In this document: positions 1 through 10,600 of the stretch, in pieces | How positions within the stretch are numbered: the first letter of the stretch is position 1 | Layout of the letters: each line of letters begins with the position of its first letter | NCBI GenBank assembly: GCA_028554645.1 | Contig: JAQOOI010000018.1 | Span: forward strand, 434,001-498,000 | Direction of reading: 5' to 3' | Length of the DNA stretch: 64,000 bases | From: Omphalotus guepiniiformis | Lineage: Eukaryota; Basidiomycota; Agaricomycetes; Agaricales; Omphalotaceae | The notes under the pieces: generated by a model | What the model was told of the DNA's origin: nothing | The model's input: only the letters and a program-made list of their open reading frames with translations | The model's database searches: none | Translations under genes and position numbers: made by a program

Positions 1-343
1 AAAGTTGTTCTTCTATCGAAACCCAAAGGTGTGTTTCTGCCACTGGTGCTGTGTCGTGCAAGTGTCTAATCCCCCAGCCAGGAGTTGAACCAAATCTTGG
101 ATGAAGTCGAGTTACGTGGGCAGCTGGTGGGAACAAGGGAATGGAATGAAGGCTTTGAGGAGCTCAAGGCAATACCACACTCGTTTGCTATCGAATTTAA
201 AGACGGTCGGGAACCGTGGGCCATATATTCCGACACGGAGGATGAAAAGGTGAATTTGTTGTCCATAACAGTGACCACGTTGGAACTAACGAAAAGCGCA
301 GTTTAAACTACTTGGAATGCTCCATTATGCAGCTGGACTGTGA
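1..343 (+). CDS. PH-domain protein, C-terminal end (partial, possibly Bud4/anillin-like)
   Basis: Only the last exons are inside the window. An exon beginning near 78-82 (after a CTAAT branch site and a CCCCCAG or CCAG acceptor) runs to 249. A 52 nt intron (250-301, branch AACTAAC, acceptor GCGCAG) follows, and the last exon 302-343 ends at TGA. The spliced end reads as a beta strand (FAIEFKDGREPWAIY) followed by a helix (DTEDEKFKLLGMLHYAAGL), the usual end of a pleckstrin-homology domain. PH domains bind phosphoinositides or proteins at membranes. The match to fungal Bud4/anillin-type C-terminal PH domains is from memory and is an inference. The intron at 250 matters: without it the frame reads an unrelated tail to 306. 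Confidence 0.55.
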
Positions 344-432
344 GGTGTATCTGTACATTTGTAGAATTTATTGTGTGTTTATACTTTAGTAGAGTACTGT
401 GAAGGAAGGGTGTACTATGTGACTTGCGTGAC

Positions 433-1755
433 ATGAGCCACGGTCATCTCAACGTCCACCAGGCGAATGCCATGGCAGGGCTAGTGTCGCCCAAGCCAAT
501 CTCTTATCTTCAGCAGAGTTCTCCTTACAATGCCTACGTTCGAGCAGGTCTCACTGCTTACTCTGAAACTCCTCCTTTAAACAATGCTCCTCTCGCTCAT
601 CCTGTTCCTCACCAACCACTCGCTCAATTCATGACCGGCGGCTCCCTCGGAAATAATATTAGTATCAGTCTGCAAGAAGACACTAAAATCTATCAATATG
701 TTGTTGAGCTCATGGATCCGAACACAAGAGAGACCGCCCTTTTGGAGCTGAGCAAGAAGCGAGAGCAATACGATGACCTCGCTCTCATTCTCTGGCATTC
801 GTTCGGTTAGTCAGCGCACTTTGTCTGTTTGAATCAATTCTAAGCCTGTCCTTTATTTGCAGGGGTTATGCCGGCGTTGTTGCAGGAAATCGTCTCTGTA
901 TACCCACTGTTGTCTCCTCCCAATTTGACCGCACATGTATCAAACCGGGTGTGCAACGCGCTCGCGCTCTTGCAGTGCGTGGCCTCTCACACGGAGACTC
1001 GACAGCTTTTTCTGAATGGTGCGTAGCCAATGTATTTTTCTCTACATGAATCCTTAACCTTGTCTACAGCCCATATTCCACTCTTTCTCTACCCGTTCTT
1101 GAATACCACATCCAAAACCCGACCGTTTGAATATTTGCGTTTGACCTCTTTGGGCGTTATTGGTGCACTTGTAAAAGTACGTCTTCATCTCATACGAGCC
1201 TCTTACCCAAAGCTAAAATTTCCATTGCAGCAAAACGACAACAATGCTGTCATTCACTTTCTCTTATCAACGGAAATTATACCCCTCTGTCTCCGAATTA
1301 TGGAGACCGGCTCGGAACTTTCAAAAACTGTAGCTATCTTTATTGTCCAGAAAATTCTGCTTGACGAAACGGGTTTGACATACATTTGTCACACGTATGA
1401 ACGGTTTTACGCTGTGGGTACTGTGTTGAGCAATATGGTCACCCAGCTAGTCGAGTCGCAGGCAGTCCGTCTCCTGAAGCACGTCGTTCGATGCTATCTG
1501 CGACTGAGTGACAACCTCAGGTTCGCTTGTTCTCATATGATTGGATCGGGATGAAACTCAATAGCATTACAGGGCTCGTGAAGCACTCCGCGCTTGTTTA
1601 CCTGAGCCACTTCGGGACCAGACCTTCAGTGCGCTACTCAAGGTATGCTCCCTATCACCTACTCACACGACCCGGGGTTGATCATTCCGTCACAGGGCGA
1701 CATGGTAACAAAACGATGCCTTACAACTCTGCTGAACAATCTGAACGAACCTTGA
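433..1755 (+). CDS. CAF40: CCR4-NOT complex subunit CAF40/RCD1 (CNOT9)
   Basis: Conserved subunit of the cytoplasmic CCR4-NOT deadenylase, an armadillo-like protein that contacts RNA-binding proteins and GW/W-rich partners. Six exons: 433-805, 863-1018, 1070-1176, 1231-1520, 1573-1642, 1696-1755, giving 351 residues. The first 80 or so residues are a variable polar N-terminus. The rest follows human CNOT9 almost block by block: [83 protein letters not shown], then [19 protein letters not shown]. The start is the first ATG in the open frame; the upstream in-frame TTG at 424 was not used. The final short exon encodes [19 protein letters not shown] and stop. Confidence 0.95.
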
Positions 1756-2085
1756 AGACTAAATAAACGATTGTAAGATTCGTCCTGGCATTTTAATATC
1801 TTGCATTGCTTTCATTTGCATTCCCCCTATTTCCTTTCGGTAGAATTCAAAGTGTACAATCTACTTATTGTCGAATACTTGCGGTAGCTTATCTTACAAA
1901 AGTTGTATTACTTGGACTGAAACTGTTTTAAAAAAGTCTTTACGATATGTGCTAGAGCGACGTCGAGAGCGATCAAGGTGAATCACTTGCTTAGTCAGGC
2001 TTGGTCCAGACAAAGTGGCGCGGTTGAAATAAAATAGCAGCTGAGCTTTCCTTTAGACTTTTTTGCTCTTGCCTTAGTGTTTACG

Positions 2086-3172
2086 ATGAACCAGACAGCA
2101 TGCTCTCAGTTTGAGGGTACTCCAGTCTGTTTCACCTCAAAAGAGATGCCATTCTACTACAATCCTCAGCGTACGCTCGTTGACGGTATTGCAGACCCTA
2201 TCCTGACACTCGCAGCACCAATATTGGCATACTGGTCGTCTTCTCTTGTCTTTCACTATCTCGATACCTGTGGCTGGAAATGGCTCGACCAATATCGCCT
2301 TCACGAGTCTGCAGAAGTGAAAACCAAAAACTTGGTCACTCGATCACAGGTCGTATGGGCTGTAATCTTCCAGCAGGTCGTTCAGACCTTGTTGGGTCTG
2401 TTTTGGCTCTCAGAGAAGAATTCTGGAAACACCATGTTGGGATTACAGGACACGGCCACAAGGATTGGGCCCGTTTTGGAGACATTACTTGGAAAGGAAC
2501 AGGGGGTAAAGTTGTTGCATGATGCGGCCTATTTCGTTTACTGGTGGGGAATCCCGTCTGCTCAGCTCCTTATGGCTATGTGCGTGTTATTCTCCCTCCT
2601 CCCCGCGCAGTTGTGGTTCTGGTTCCTTATCAAACAATTACTTCTTTGACCGCAGGTTCATTATCGATACATGGCAATACTTCCTACATCGATCCATGCA
2701 TGTTAATAAATGGCTATATCGACACTTTCACTCTTGGCACCATCGCCTTTACGTGCCGTACGCATTTGGAGCGCTCTATAATCACCCTGTAGAAGGTTTC
2801 GTTCTAGATTCTATGGGTGCTGCGTTGGCGGAGTACTTGACCGGTATGACATCGCGCCAGGCCCTCGTTCTCTTCGTAATCTCAACTTTCAAGACTGTGG
2901 ATGATCATTGTGGATACAAGTTTCCTTTTGATCCTCTTCAGCTGATGAGTGGGAACAATGCGGCATATCACGACATCCACCACCAGGTAAATGAGAAAAC
3001 GTTTATTCATCGTGATAGATTGGTGGCTGATCACGGTCGGTTCCTTTTCCAGGTCATTGGCATCAAGTCCAATTTTGCTCAACCTTTCTTCATTCATTGG
3101 GATGTACTGCTAGGTACACGCATGACAAGGGAAGAGATGGAAAGTCGGAAACGAAGACAAAAATCCTCTTGA
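2086..3172 (+). CDS. SUR2: Sphinganine C4-hydroxylase (SUR2-like fatty acid hydroxylase)
   Basis: Di-iron ER membrane enzyme that hydroxylates dihydrosphingosine at C4 to give phytosphingosine, the usual fungal long-chain base. Exons 2086-2579, 2656-2986 and 3053-3172 encode 314 residues. The histidine boxes of the family are all present: HRSMH (after the FIIDTWQYF block), HSWHH, and HDIHHQ, with the last box sitting across the second splice junction. Hydrophobic stretches flank them (residues about 40-60, 85-105, 145-165). I placed intron 1 at 2580-2655 (donor GTGCGT) because it joins MAM to FIIDTWQYF as in homologues; a 34 nt alternative from 2622 is too short. The C-terminus is basic (RKRRQKSS). 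Confidence 0.9.
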
Positions 3173-3342
3173 AAGCTTTTTATATCAGATTATTGACTAC
3201 TCCACTCATTTCGTTTTACTGTCTTGGTTAACTTTACTATACTGGCTATGTAATTATATTGCTAATAGGAAGAATGTATAATTGAGCGCGCGCCTCTATT
3301 TGGTGTTGCTTACATCACATCTACTCTCTTGCATTCACTATT

Positions 3343-4136
3343 ATGATTCTTCGGACAGCAACAAGGGCTCGTCCCTACCTCCAAATCACCAATTCTTCAC
3401 GTTCATTTTCATCTTCCAAACCCGCATTCGACTTTCATTTCGATACACATCAATTCGTCCAGCGGCTGGAACGCGAGGGCCTAAATCGGGCTCAAGCTGA
3501 GGGTATTATGTCTGCGATGGCTGAAGTCATTGACGAAAGCATTAGAAACATGACTAGCAATATGGTCACCAAGGCAGATTCGGAAAAGGTGGGTGATACA
3601 ACACTTCATAGGTATGCTGGTGTGTATCTGACCACGACACCCATGCAGCACCACTATACCCAGCAAGTCGACTTTGCGCAGGTTAAATCCGAGTTACAGC
3701 TTATGGAGAAGAACGACCTTGCGATGATCAAGGCGGAGAATGACCGGTTAATGAATGATATTGAGAAGCTCAAACAGCGACTGAGGGAAGAAATTACACG
3801 AACCCAGGCTGGCGTCCGGTTGGATTTGAATTTAGAGAAAGGGAGGTATCGGGACGAAAGTAATGGGAAGGAGATGAAGATGAAGGAAGTGGAGTACAAG
3901 ATTGAACAGGAAATCGCAGGGCTTAGGACAGCTATACAAGCTTCAAAGGTATGAAACCCACCCCCAGTTTATATGATTCTGTACCAATCCCCCTTTCAGG
4001 CCACGACTCTACAATACCTTGTGGGTATTGGTAAGTTTTACATCGACGTATTCAAATCAACCTGTACATCTGACCAACTTGCATAGTGACTGGTTGCTCA
4101 GCTTTACTAATGGCCTACATGCGTTTCCGGGCTTGA
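3343..4136 (+). CDS. FMP32/MCUR1-like mitochondrial coiled-coil protein (DUF1640)
   Basis: Family of mitochondrial inner-membrane proteins related to yeast FMP32 and human MCUR1/CCDC90B, implicated in respiratory complex assembly. Exons 3343-3588, 3649-3948, 4000-4030 and 4087-4136 give 208 residues. The N-terminus (MILRTATRARPYLQ, then RSFSSSKP) looks like a mitochondrial targeting peptide. The conserved core follows: FDTHQFVQRLEREGL, KSELQLMEKND, IEKLKQRLREEITRTQAG, VRLDLNLEKGRYRDE, a long coiled coil, then EQEIAGLRTAIQASK. The last two exons form a short C-terminal membrane segment (LQYLVGIVTGCSALLMAYM). The 60 nt first intron is a multiple of three with no in-frame stop, so an unspliced reading is possible but breaks the conserved block. 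Confidence 0.9.
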
Positions 4137-4209
4137 CTATACACCATCATCAGCACTGTACACATACGCACATGTATAGATTACTACTACAATTACATTC
4201 ATGTAATAA

Positions 4210-5522
4210 TTACCATGCGGGTGGAGGGCCAAGAGAAGTCATACTGAATTGAATACTGGCTGATTGGGCGACATATGTTTCCTTTACCAACTTGGCCACA
4301 TCCTGAAAGTATGATTTTGAGGCAAGTTCCCAAGCAAAAGAAGAACAATACACGTACTGCCAAAAGATCATTACACTCTCCTCTATCCACTGGCCCTGCA
4401 CGCCGACCATCCAGCTCCACGATACGCGGTCCACCGTTCACCCTAGCTTCGACGAAGCAAGTAAAGTGAAGATCGGTGTCAAGATCGGTCGGTACCACAG
4501 ACTGCCCAGTAGAAGCCGACTCCGCGTGTATTTCGGCGAATAAGGGGGTGGTTTCCAAGAATTCAGCGCGTTCCTCGGGTGTTTTGTCTGGGATATTCAA
4601 AAGAGAAATGTTGAATTTCGCCGAGATGATCGATAATAGTAGGGTAGGGTGAAGGGGATTAAGATAATAAGAATGCAATACCTTTGCATGCCTGGATGAA
4701 CCGAGCAAGTGGGCTATCAGGTTTGAATGCGGAATCGGTCTAGAGCGGTTACGATTGAAGAGGACAGAGACAGTGAGCATTGGAATCCGATACATTGGTG
4801 GCGGTCAGGGTCGGTACCACAACGATCAAGTACGATCAATCGAGGATAAAGTCCACGACATTAGTCGTATGGGTCTCCCGTATCTGACGCGCACAGCACG
4901 GTCCTGAAGGGTCCTGACCGCCACCAAAGATGGCATACACACGTTAGCTAGGGCATGCAACAATCCAATAGTTCCACAAGCGTTGGAGATCTATTAAATT
5001 CCATCATCAAGTAGTTTCCACGGAGATTGAAAAAGTCTATAAAGGCTAACCGTTTGCTTGATCCAAATTACAGAGCTCTGGAGAGAAGAATCGGATGAAG
5101 CTTTGATCTTTTCGTCTTCCTCTCTTCGCTTCGTTTCAAGGGTTTCAGATATAGGGAACAAGAGGAGGACAGCTCTGACAGGGCGATGCACCATAGCGAG
5201 AAGCTTGATTGGGGATGCCATATCGCATTAGCCAACGTCGAACGAGGGGTTTACCAAAGGACTCACCTCGTTGTCAAAGCCATAAATATCACTAAATTGA
5301 GATTGAGAAGAAACAAGGCCTGCTTTGTTAGCCCACTGTTCGCCGTTGATGAGTATGCAAATTGCTCTTTTGAGCTCTGCCTGTGAAATTAGATTGATTC
5401 AAAGGACGTACCGAATTGAGGACCTTTCATTCAACTGCATCAGTTTTATGAGAGATGAATAGAGAGGGTTATTAGCCCACCTCTGGATTGCTTTCGAGTG
5501 GAATCCAACGAGATGCAGACAT
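4210..5522 (-). CDS. Ubiquitin carboxyl-terminal hydrolase, UCH family (UCHL3/YUH1-like)
   Basis: Cysteine protease that releases small adducts from ubiquitin C-termini. Eight exons on the minus strand: 5481-5522, 5412-5423, 5267-5335, 5051-5203, 4943-4990, 4682-4739, 4358-4587 and 4210-4302, encoding 234 residues (human UCHL3 has 230). The start is [14 protein letters not shown]. Active-site elements are visible: NACGT (Cys nucleophile), DLHFTCF (His) and ELDGRRAGP (Asp). The crossover-loop region ends in [13 protein letters not shown]. The C-terminal exon ends [11 protein letters not shown]. The second exon is only 12 nt, encoding VLNS, and is needed to join NPE to WANKAGL in the family's register. 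The 203 nt fifth intron contains an inverted-repeat insertion (separate entry). Confidence 0.92.
4795..4927. repeat. 133-bp inverted-repeat element inside an intron of the UCH gene
   Basis: TTGGTGGCGGTCAGG at 4795-4809 is repeated as its perfect reverse complement at 4913-4927. The element lies wholly within a 203 nt intron (4740-4942) of the UCH gene, whose other introns are near 45-75 nt; removing it would leave about 70 nt. This is what a short non-autonomous DNA transposon (MITE) in an intron looks like. I could not identify a convincing target-site duplication (flanks are ATACA and AGATG), so the class is open. It has no coding capacity. Confidence 0.6.
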
Positions 5523-6780
5523 GACGGTTTAGAGTCAAGTCATCACGGGATCCACTTGTCATTGTAGAAACGCTCTTTCTCGTCGTATATCCCGTAATTT
5601 CGTTGAATCAGAAAATTCCCATTAATCGAGAACATGGCACGATTCTAGTTCCTCTCAAGCGACGATTAGCCCGAGATGCGACGACGGGTATGTTACTGTT
5701 GGCACTTTCAAGTGTACAGTATGGCAGGACGCGCTCTCAATCAATAAGAAGCACTTTTTCATCACTTCTCTTTTGCACACGGATGGCAGTTGTATGTTGT
5801 GAGTTGCCCTCGAAGGCCAGTCTTCGTGATATACGTTGCCTGTTCTCGTGGAGAGAAAGTGGGGAAACAATAAGTGTATTTCAAGTTGATTAGACCAAAA
5901 GGCTGAAAACATTCCAGGTCTATTTTCTTCCTTCTAGTAATAGTAACCAAAGCAAAGGGTTATTATTCCGGCGGTTATGTGTTCCTTCTGTATAATGAGT
6001 TGAATCTTCTTTTTTATTTATGCACCAAATCCAGAGCAATCCAGATCGACGTTTACGACCGCGCGTCCGTCCTTGTTCTTGGGTAGAATCTCATCAAACC
6101 GACTTCTTCCGTCATTCTATAAATTTCTCAACATAAACCCAGGAGAGCGTATTGTTCCTGGGTGTGGGTGTTACCGTTACCTTGCTACTATTCACTCCCA
6201 GGCCTCGAGCGGGAAGGGAAACATCTAGTCAGTGGTATTGTCCAGAGCCTTTGGGTAGGGGATGATTGCTCGAAATCAAGTATCACCTATCACCGTTTTC
6301 GTGATTAGCGAACTCTCGACAAGAGTCTCTTTGTTTTCCTCCGATCAGGTTCAGGTGAAGAGTGCGCATGTATGCACACAAACATACTCATCTCCACCGT
6401 TCAACATTGATCTCATTCGAGAATATGTCTCCGCGGAGCCGTTTTCGCTAATCGACATTAACTTTGGCGTATCAGAAAAGTGGAAAGTAGGAACATATGT
6501 ACTCATCTCCACCGTTCAACAAGTGCTCGCCAACAATAATTTCTTTTTTCCCTTCTGCTTGCTCACTGTCGGTCTGGTTGGCGGCTAGACCATACTTGGC
6601 GTCCGTCTCCGTGTCCGATTTTCGATAGATCTGGATTCTGGATCTGCCGTGACTGTGACAGATGTGACTATTTCTCACGGCGCCAGTTCCTGGGTTCTCG
6701 CTGGATCTGAGATGTGAACCCTCCTTATAAAGAGCCGACAGCCTCATGCGTCCTGCCTGCTTCTCTCTAATTCCCCAGCA
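5523..6780. other. Intergenic region between the divergent UCH and Ecl1-like genes
   Basis: No gene could be supported. Short frames on both strands (up to 108 codons) lack splice-consistent extensions and recognisable motifs. It contains the promoter regions of both flanking genes and a 22-bp direct repeat (separate entry). Confidence 0.6.
6385..6521. repeat. 22-bp direct repeat upstream of the Ecl1-like gene
   Basis: TACTCATCTCCACCGTTCAA followed by CA occurs at 6385-6406 and again at 6500-6521, 115 bp apart on the same strand, about 270-400 bp upstream of the ATG at 6781. Its role is unknown; it could be duplicated regulatory sequence. Confidence 0.7.
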
Positions 6781-7664
6781 ATGGATGTCGACTGGTGTCT
6801 CTCATGCGACAAGCATCTCGTATGTTTTCTTTTCTTTCTATGAGTTCCACATATTCACTCTTCACTTACTTCCAGGACATTCCCGGCCCTTACTGCTCTC
6901 CCGCTTGCGAACGCGATTACCACAACAACAACGACAGCGACGATGACCTCGACGCGATCTACCATACTATTCGCGACACCACAACTACTCTTCCTGGCCG
7001 TATCACAACCTGGCCTGACCGTATCACTGCTTGGGCTGCTAATGTCCCTGCAGGTCCACCACCAGACTCTTCTGTAGCAGAGTCTTCATCTTACAGACCA
7101 CCACCGCGGCTCGTTTCAGAACGACGACCAATTCCTCCTTCTCTCTCCATGTCCAGGCCTACTCAGTCGGCATGTCCATCTTATCCTCATCGCACTCCAC
7201 AGCAGCAAATTGCTGCTCTTTCTGTTTATTCAGACCTCCAAGCCTCTTCGGCTACAGAGTCTTCCGTCGCTACCCCGCCAATCATAACCAACCATCACAA
7301 ACCATCCGTATTCTCCACTCTTGCATCCCAAGTTCGCTCTCTCGTTGCACCCCCAAAGCCTCACCGTCACGACCTCACATCTTCACTTCACTTTCGCTCC
7401 TCTTCTTACTCTTCTCAAGGTTCGTTTGAGGTTGACGACGATGACGGTGACGTTGCCGACGGTCTCTGGTGGATGACTACCGACTCTGACTCGTATCCTA
7501 CTGTCAAAAAGAGTCATGCGCAGAGCATCACGAAAGCCAAGGATACGCATTCTCCGCATAACTATTTCCAACCCAGACAATTACCCATACCTCCTTCGCA
7601 CTCTTCTCAATGCTCAGCAAATGCTGAAATCCCCGCTTATAGACCTCGAGGGAGAAAGTTATAG
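6781..7664 (+). CDS. Ecl1-like small zinc-binding protein
   Basis: Two exons, 6781-6819 and 6876-7664, encode 275 residues. The intron falls inside the N-terminal zinc motif: MDVDWCLSCDKHL is joined to DIPGPYCSPACERDY, giving CxxC followed by CxxxC. This layout at the extreme N-terminus resembles fungal Ecl1/2/3 proteins, small stress and chronological-lifespan regulators; the assignment is a motif-based inference. The remainder is low-complexity, rich in Ser, Pro and Thr, with an acidic patch (EVDDDDGDVADG) before a WWMTTDSDSYP segment. The ATG at 6781 is used because its exon carries the first CxxC pair. The 3' flank is strongly pyrimidine-rich. Confidence 0.6.
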
Positions 7665-10600
7665 ACACGCACCTTAACGGGTGTTCCGCCCCCCAAAAAA
7701 ACTTGACGGACAGTTCCCATCCCCCATACCCCCATCTCTTTCACTTCTGCATACCCGCTGTTCAAAAGTAACTGCCTTTGACCCTCCACTTGTATTGAAC
7801 CCCCACACTCCGGCATTCTTTCTATTTTCTTGCTTTGCACTACACATTACGCATATCGTTCTTTTTCGGCTTTTTTTTTCCTCCATGCATTGATACATAG
7901 ACGTCTCAGTTTTCTCGCTATCACACACACACACATCCTCTGCATTTATTGCGATTTCGATCTTTTCGACTTGCGGTTTTACTTTCTCTCTCTCTCTCTC
8001 TCACATCGAGAGCAGTGTATATCAAACATCAAATCTGTACTAGCCAATTTTTTATATGGATGTCACCCACTCCTCCACATACGCACCCCGAATCAACTCA
8101 TTGACACCTGCATTATTACTTCTTGGAACCACTCAGTGACAATGAAAATTTTTAGACGAACCACCCCCACACACATTTATCATCGGCGGAGCCGCGCGAG
8201 AGTTCCATTGTAACGGCATCGGTTCTCACGAGAATTTTTTTCTGTTCGATTCGCTCCAATCTGCTAAACAGCTGCTCGAAATAAAATAGGATGCTGTAGA
8301 GAACGATATCGAGTCACATTTGTAAGTATTCAGATCTCAAGAGGGATGAACGGCCTCCACATCCACTGGGCAGGCTCACATCGAAATTCATTGAATGATT
8401 TACATTCGGGCCTGGTCCTTGAGTTTGTTCATAGTCTAGATCTTGAGCTCAAAGCCTTGCGCCCTTGCGCACCACTTTTTACTCTCTATTCAATTGACCG
8501 ACCGGACTGGAACTGGATTCTCGTACAAAAAACAATTGAATATGGTATCTCTCGTTATTACTACTTTGTATACTTGGAGTGACCGCGGATTCTCGAGGGC
8601 TGTCCTTTTCTGAAGACGATAGAAGCACGGACCAAGTGACTCCCCCTTCCCACGTCCCATGAGCTTGGGCCGTACGCACGGTCTAATCTATCGCTTTTCG
8701 AGTCGATGTCCTTCGACATAAAAAGTACACAAGGGTCTACCATATACATACTTTGATAGGAGCTCTCCGTACAATACAAAAGAAAGAGTCGGTACCTGTT
8801 TGTATAATTATACTTTTGTATTCCTACATACGCTCAGTCACGTCCCCGTAAGTACCTCTTTCCTCCGATGCAGGGTTTTTTTTTTCCTAGTCAAAGTATA
8901 ATTGGCACTATATACTGAGCACGACAGCTGTCGAATTTTGTGGAAAAAGTCCTGCAGGATTCCGTCCTGTGCAAATTTCTTCAAAGTAAGATCCGGATAC
9001 GAAGAATCCAATGCAGCTCACGAGCTCCGCGATCCTCATCAAAAAGAAAAGAAAAGAAGTGGTCACTTGTCTTTCAATCTCACCAAAATCTCGCTTTGCA
9101 TTACAAACGTCCGTAAGACTTGCAATTGTCACAAATTGAATCTCTCACCCCACTCAAATCCCCCTTGCTTCACCCTGCGGTGAGTGAGTAGAGAACGTTC
9201 CGACGAACAGCTGCCTAATACGCCGACCCGAACAGCATATTCAATATGTATACAGATGATAAGACGATAGGACGACACGAATGACAGACGGAGGAGTACA
9301 CGGATATGACAGACAATGAAAGCCGCCGCTGCAGTGTGGGCACGCGCCAACTCTCACGTTCATTTCCCTGAGATCTCAACTTGTACTCTTACTTCGTTCA
9401 ACAAAGAAATGCCCTTTTGTCCGAAGCTGTTCTTCGTCCGCTAACACGACACTTTAAATCCGAAGTCGAACGAAAATGAATCGAATCTTCGTAAAGCACG
9501 CCGACGGTGGGTGCTTCTAGGGTTGCTTTTTTCGAGTCAGACAGCGAGCGGGGGTACATACATAATATGCCCGACGAGTAATTCATGTCAAAACAGATCG
9601 CTCATTGTCACATCTCCACCTGCAAGAAGGGGCTCAAGAGGCGCATACTGTAAGCGTGGTACACTCGAGTCACGACAAACTTGAACTTTACTCCAATTAG
9701 TCTTGTGAGTCTTGCTCCCTATACATATGCTCGTTAATTTCCCCTTCCCTGATTTCGTTCTCATAAAAGTAATTTAGATCTCTCCACATCTCGCTTCCTG
9801 GGGAGCTTAGCACTTGGCCTTGAGTTTCGCGCTCCAACAAGTGGCGTAAAACCGAAAAGCGAAAAAAAACCAGAGTGACAAACTCGGAGCCTACGAGTAC
9901 CCTATCCAAAGTACCCTTTCCTTTCCCGCTTCTTCGAAGCAAATCGACTGGCTTATGTTAGTCTAACGCCAGGCTGCAACGGCGACAGGTAACATATTAA
10001 GCGCAGCTGAGCTTGCGGTGGGCTTCCATAGTTCGAAATTCTCATCAAGGCAATCAGGTCCTGCGCATCACCTGCTCAAGCGTTCAGGAGGGGCGGTGGA
10101 GAGGTCCTATGTGCTATCTATATTGAACATGATAACCACTTGATCGCGGTATCCTTGGCGTCGTACCTCCTGATAATTGCTAGTCGGTATCTTTCTGTTC
10201 TTTCTATCTTTCTTTCTTTTCTGGCATATCTTAGCCGCGAAGTGAAAGGACTGCGCCTCATAAGCCAGAATCTCGATTAGACGACCTCTACGCGAGCAAA
10301 TTGATCAAATTATTTTTCTTTTTTGGTTCCGCTTAACAGGCCCTACCTCTGCGGCTCTGCTTGCTTTTTCTATATCGACGTTCAGCCCCCGCATAGCGAT
10401 ACGCAAAGCCAAACTTTCGGGCATTTTACGCCCCATTCAGCGCTCACGTGTTGACCATTTTACTCATTCGTGCTCATGTCATTTTAGTATCCCTACCCCA
10501 CGACTGGGAGATTTCACTTTGGGCAGATAAGCCCAGTGGCAGCGCTGAGTTTTATTTTTTTAATTTGTTCACTTGATCAACTGAACATTGGTAATATTAG

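Noticed and set aside
2622..2655. 34 nt intron in the sphinganine hydroxylase gene
   Set aside because: Possible by sequence, but a 76 nt intron from 2580 has a better donor and gives a better match to homologues.
7985..8001. (TC)n and nearby (CA)n microsatellites
   Set aside because: Ordinary simple repeats in 3' flanking sequence; no further meaning could be supported.
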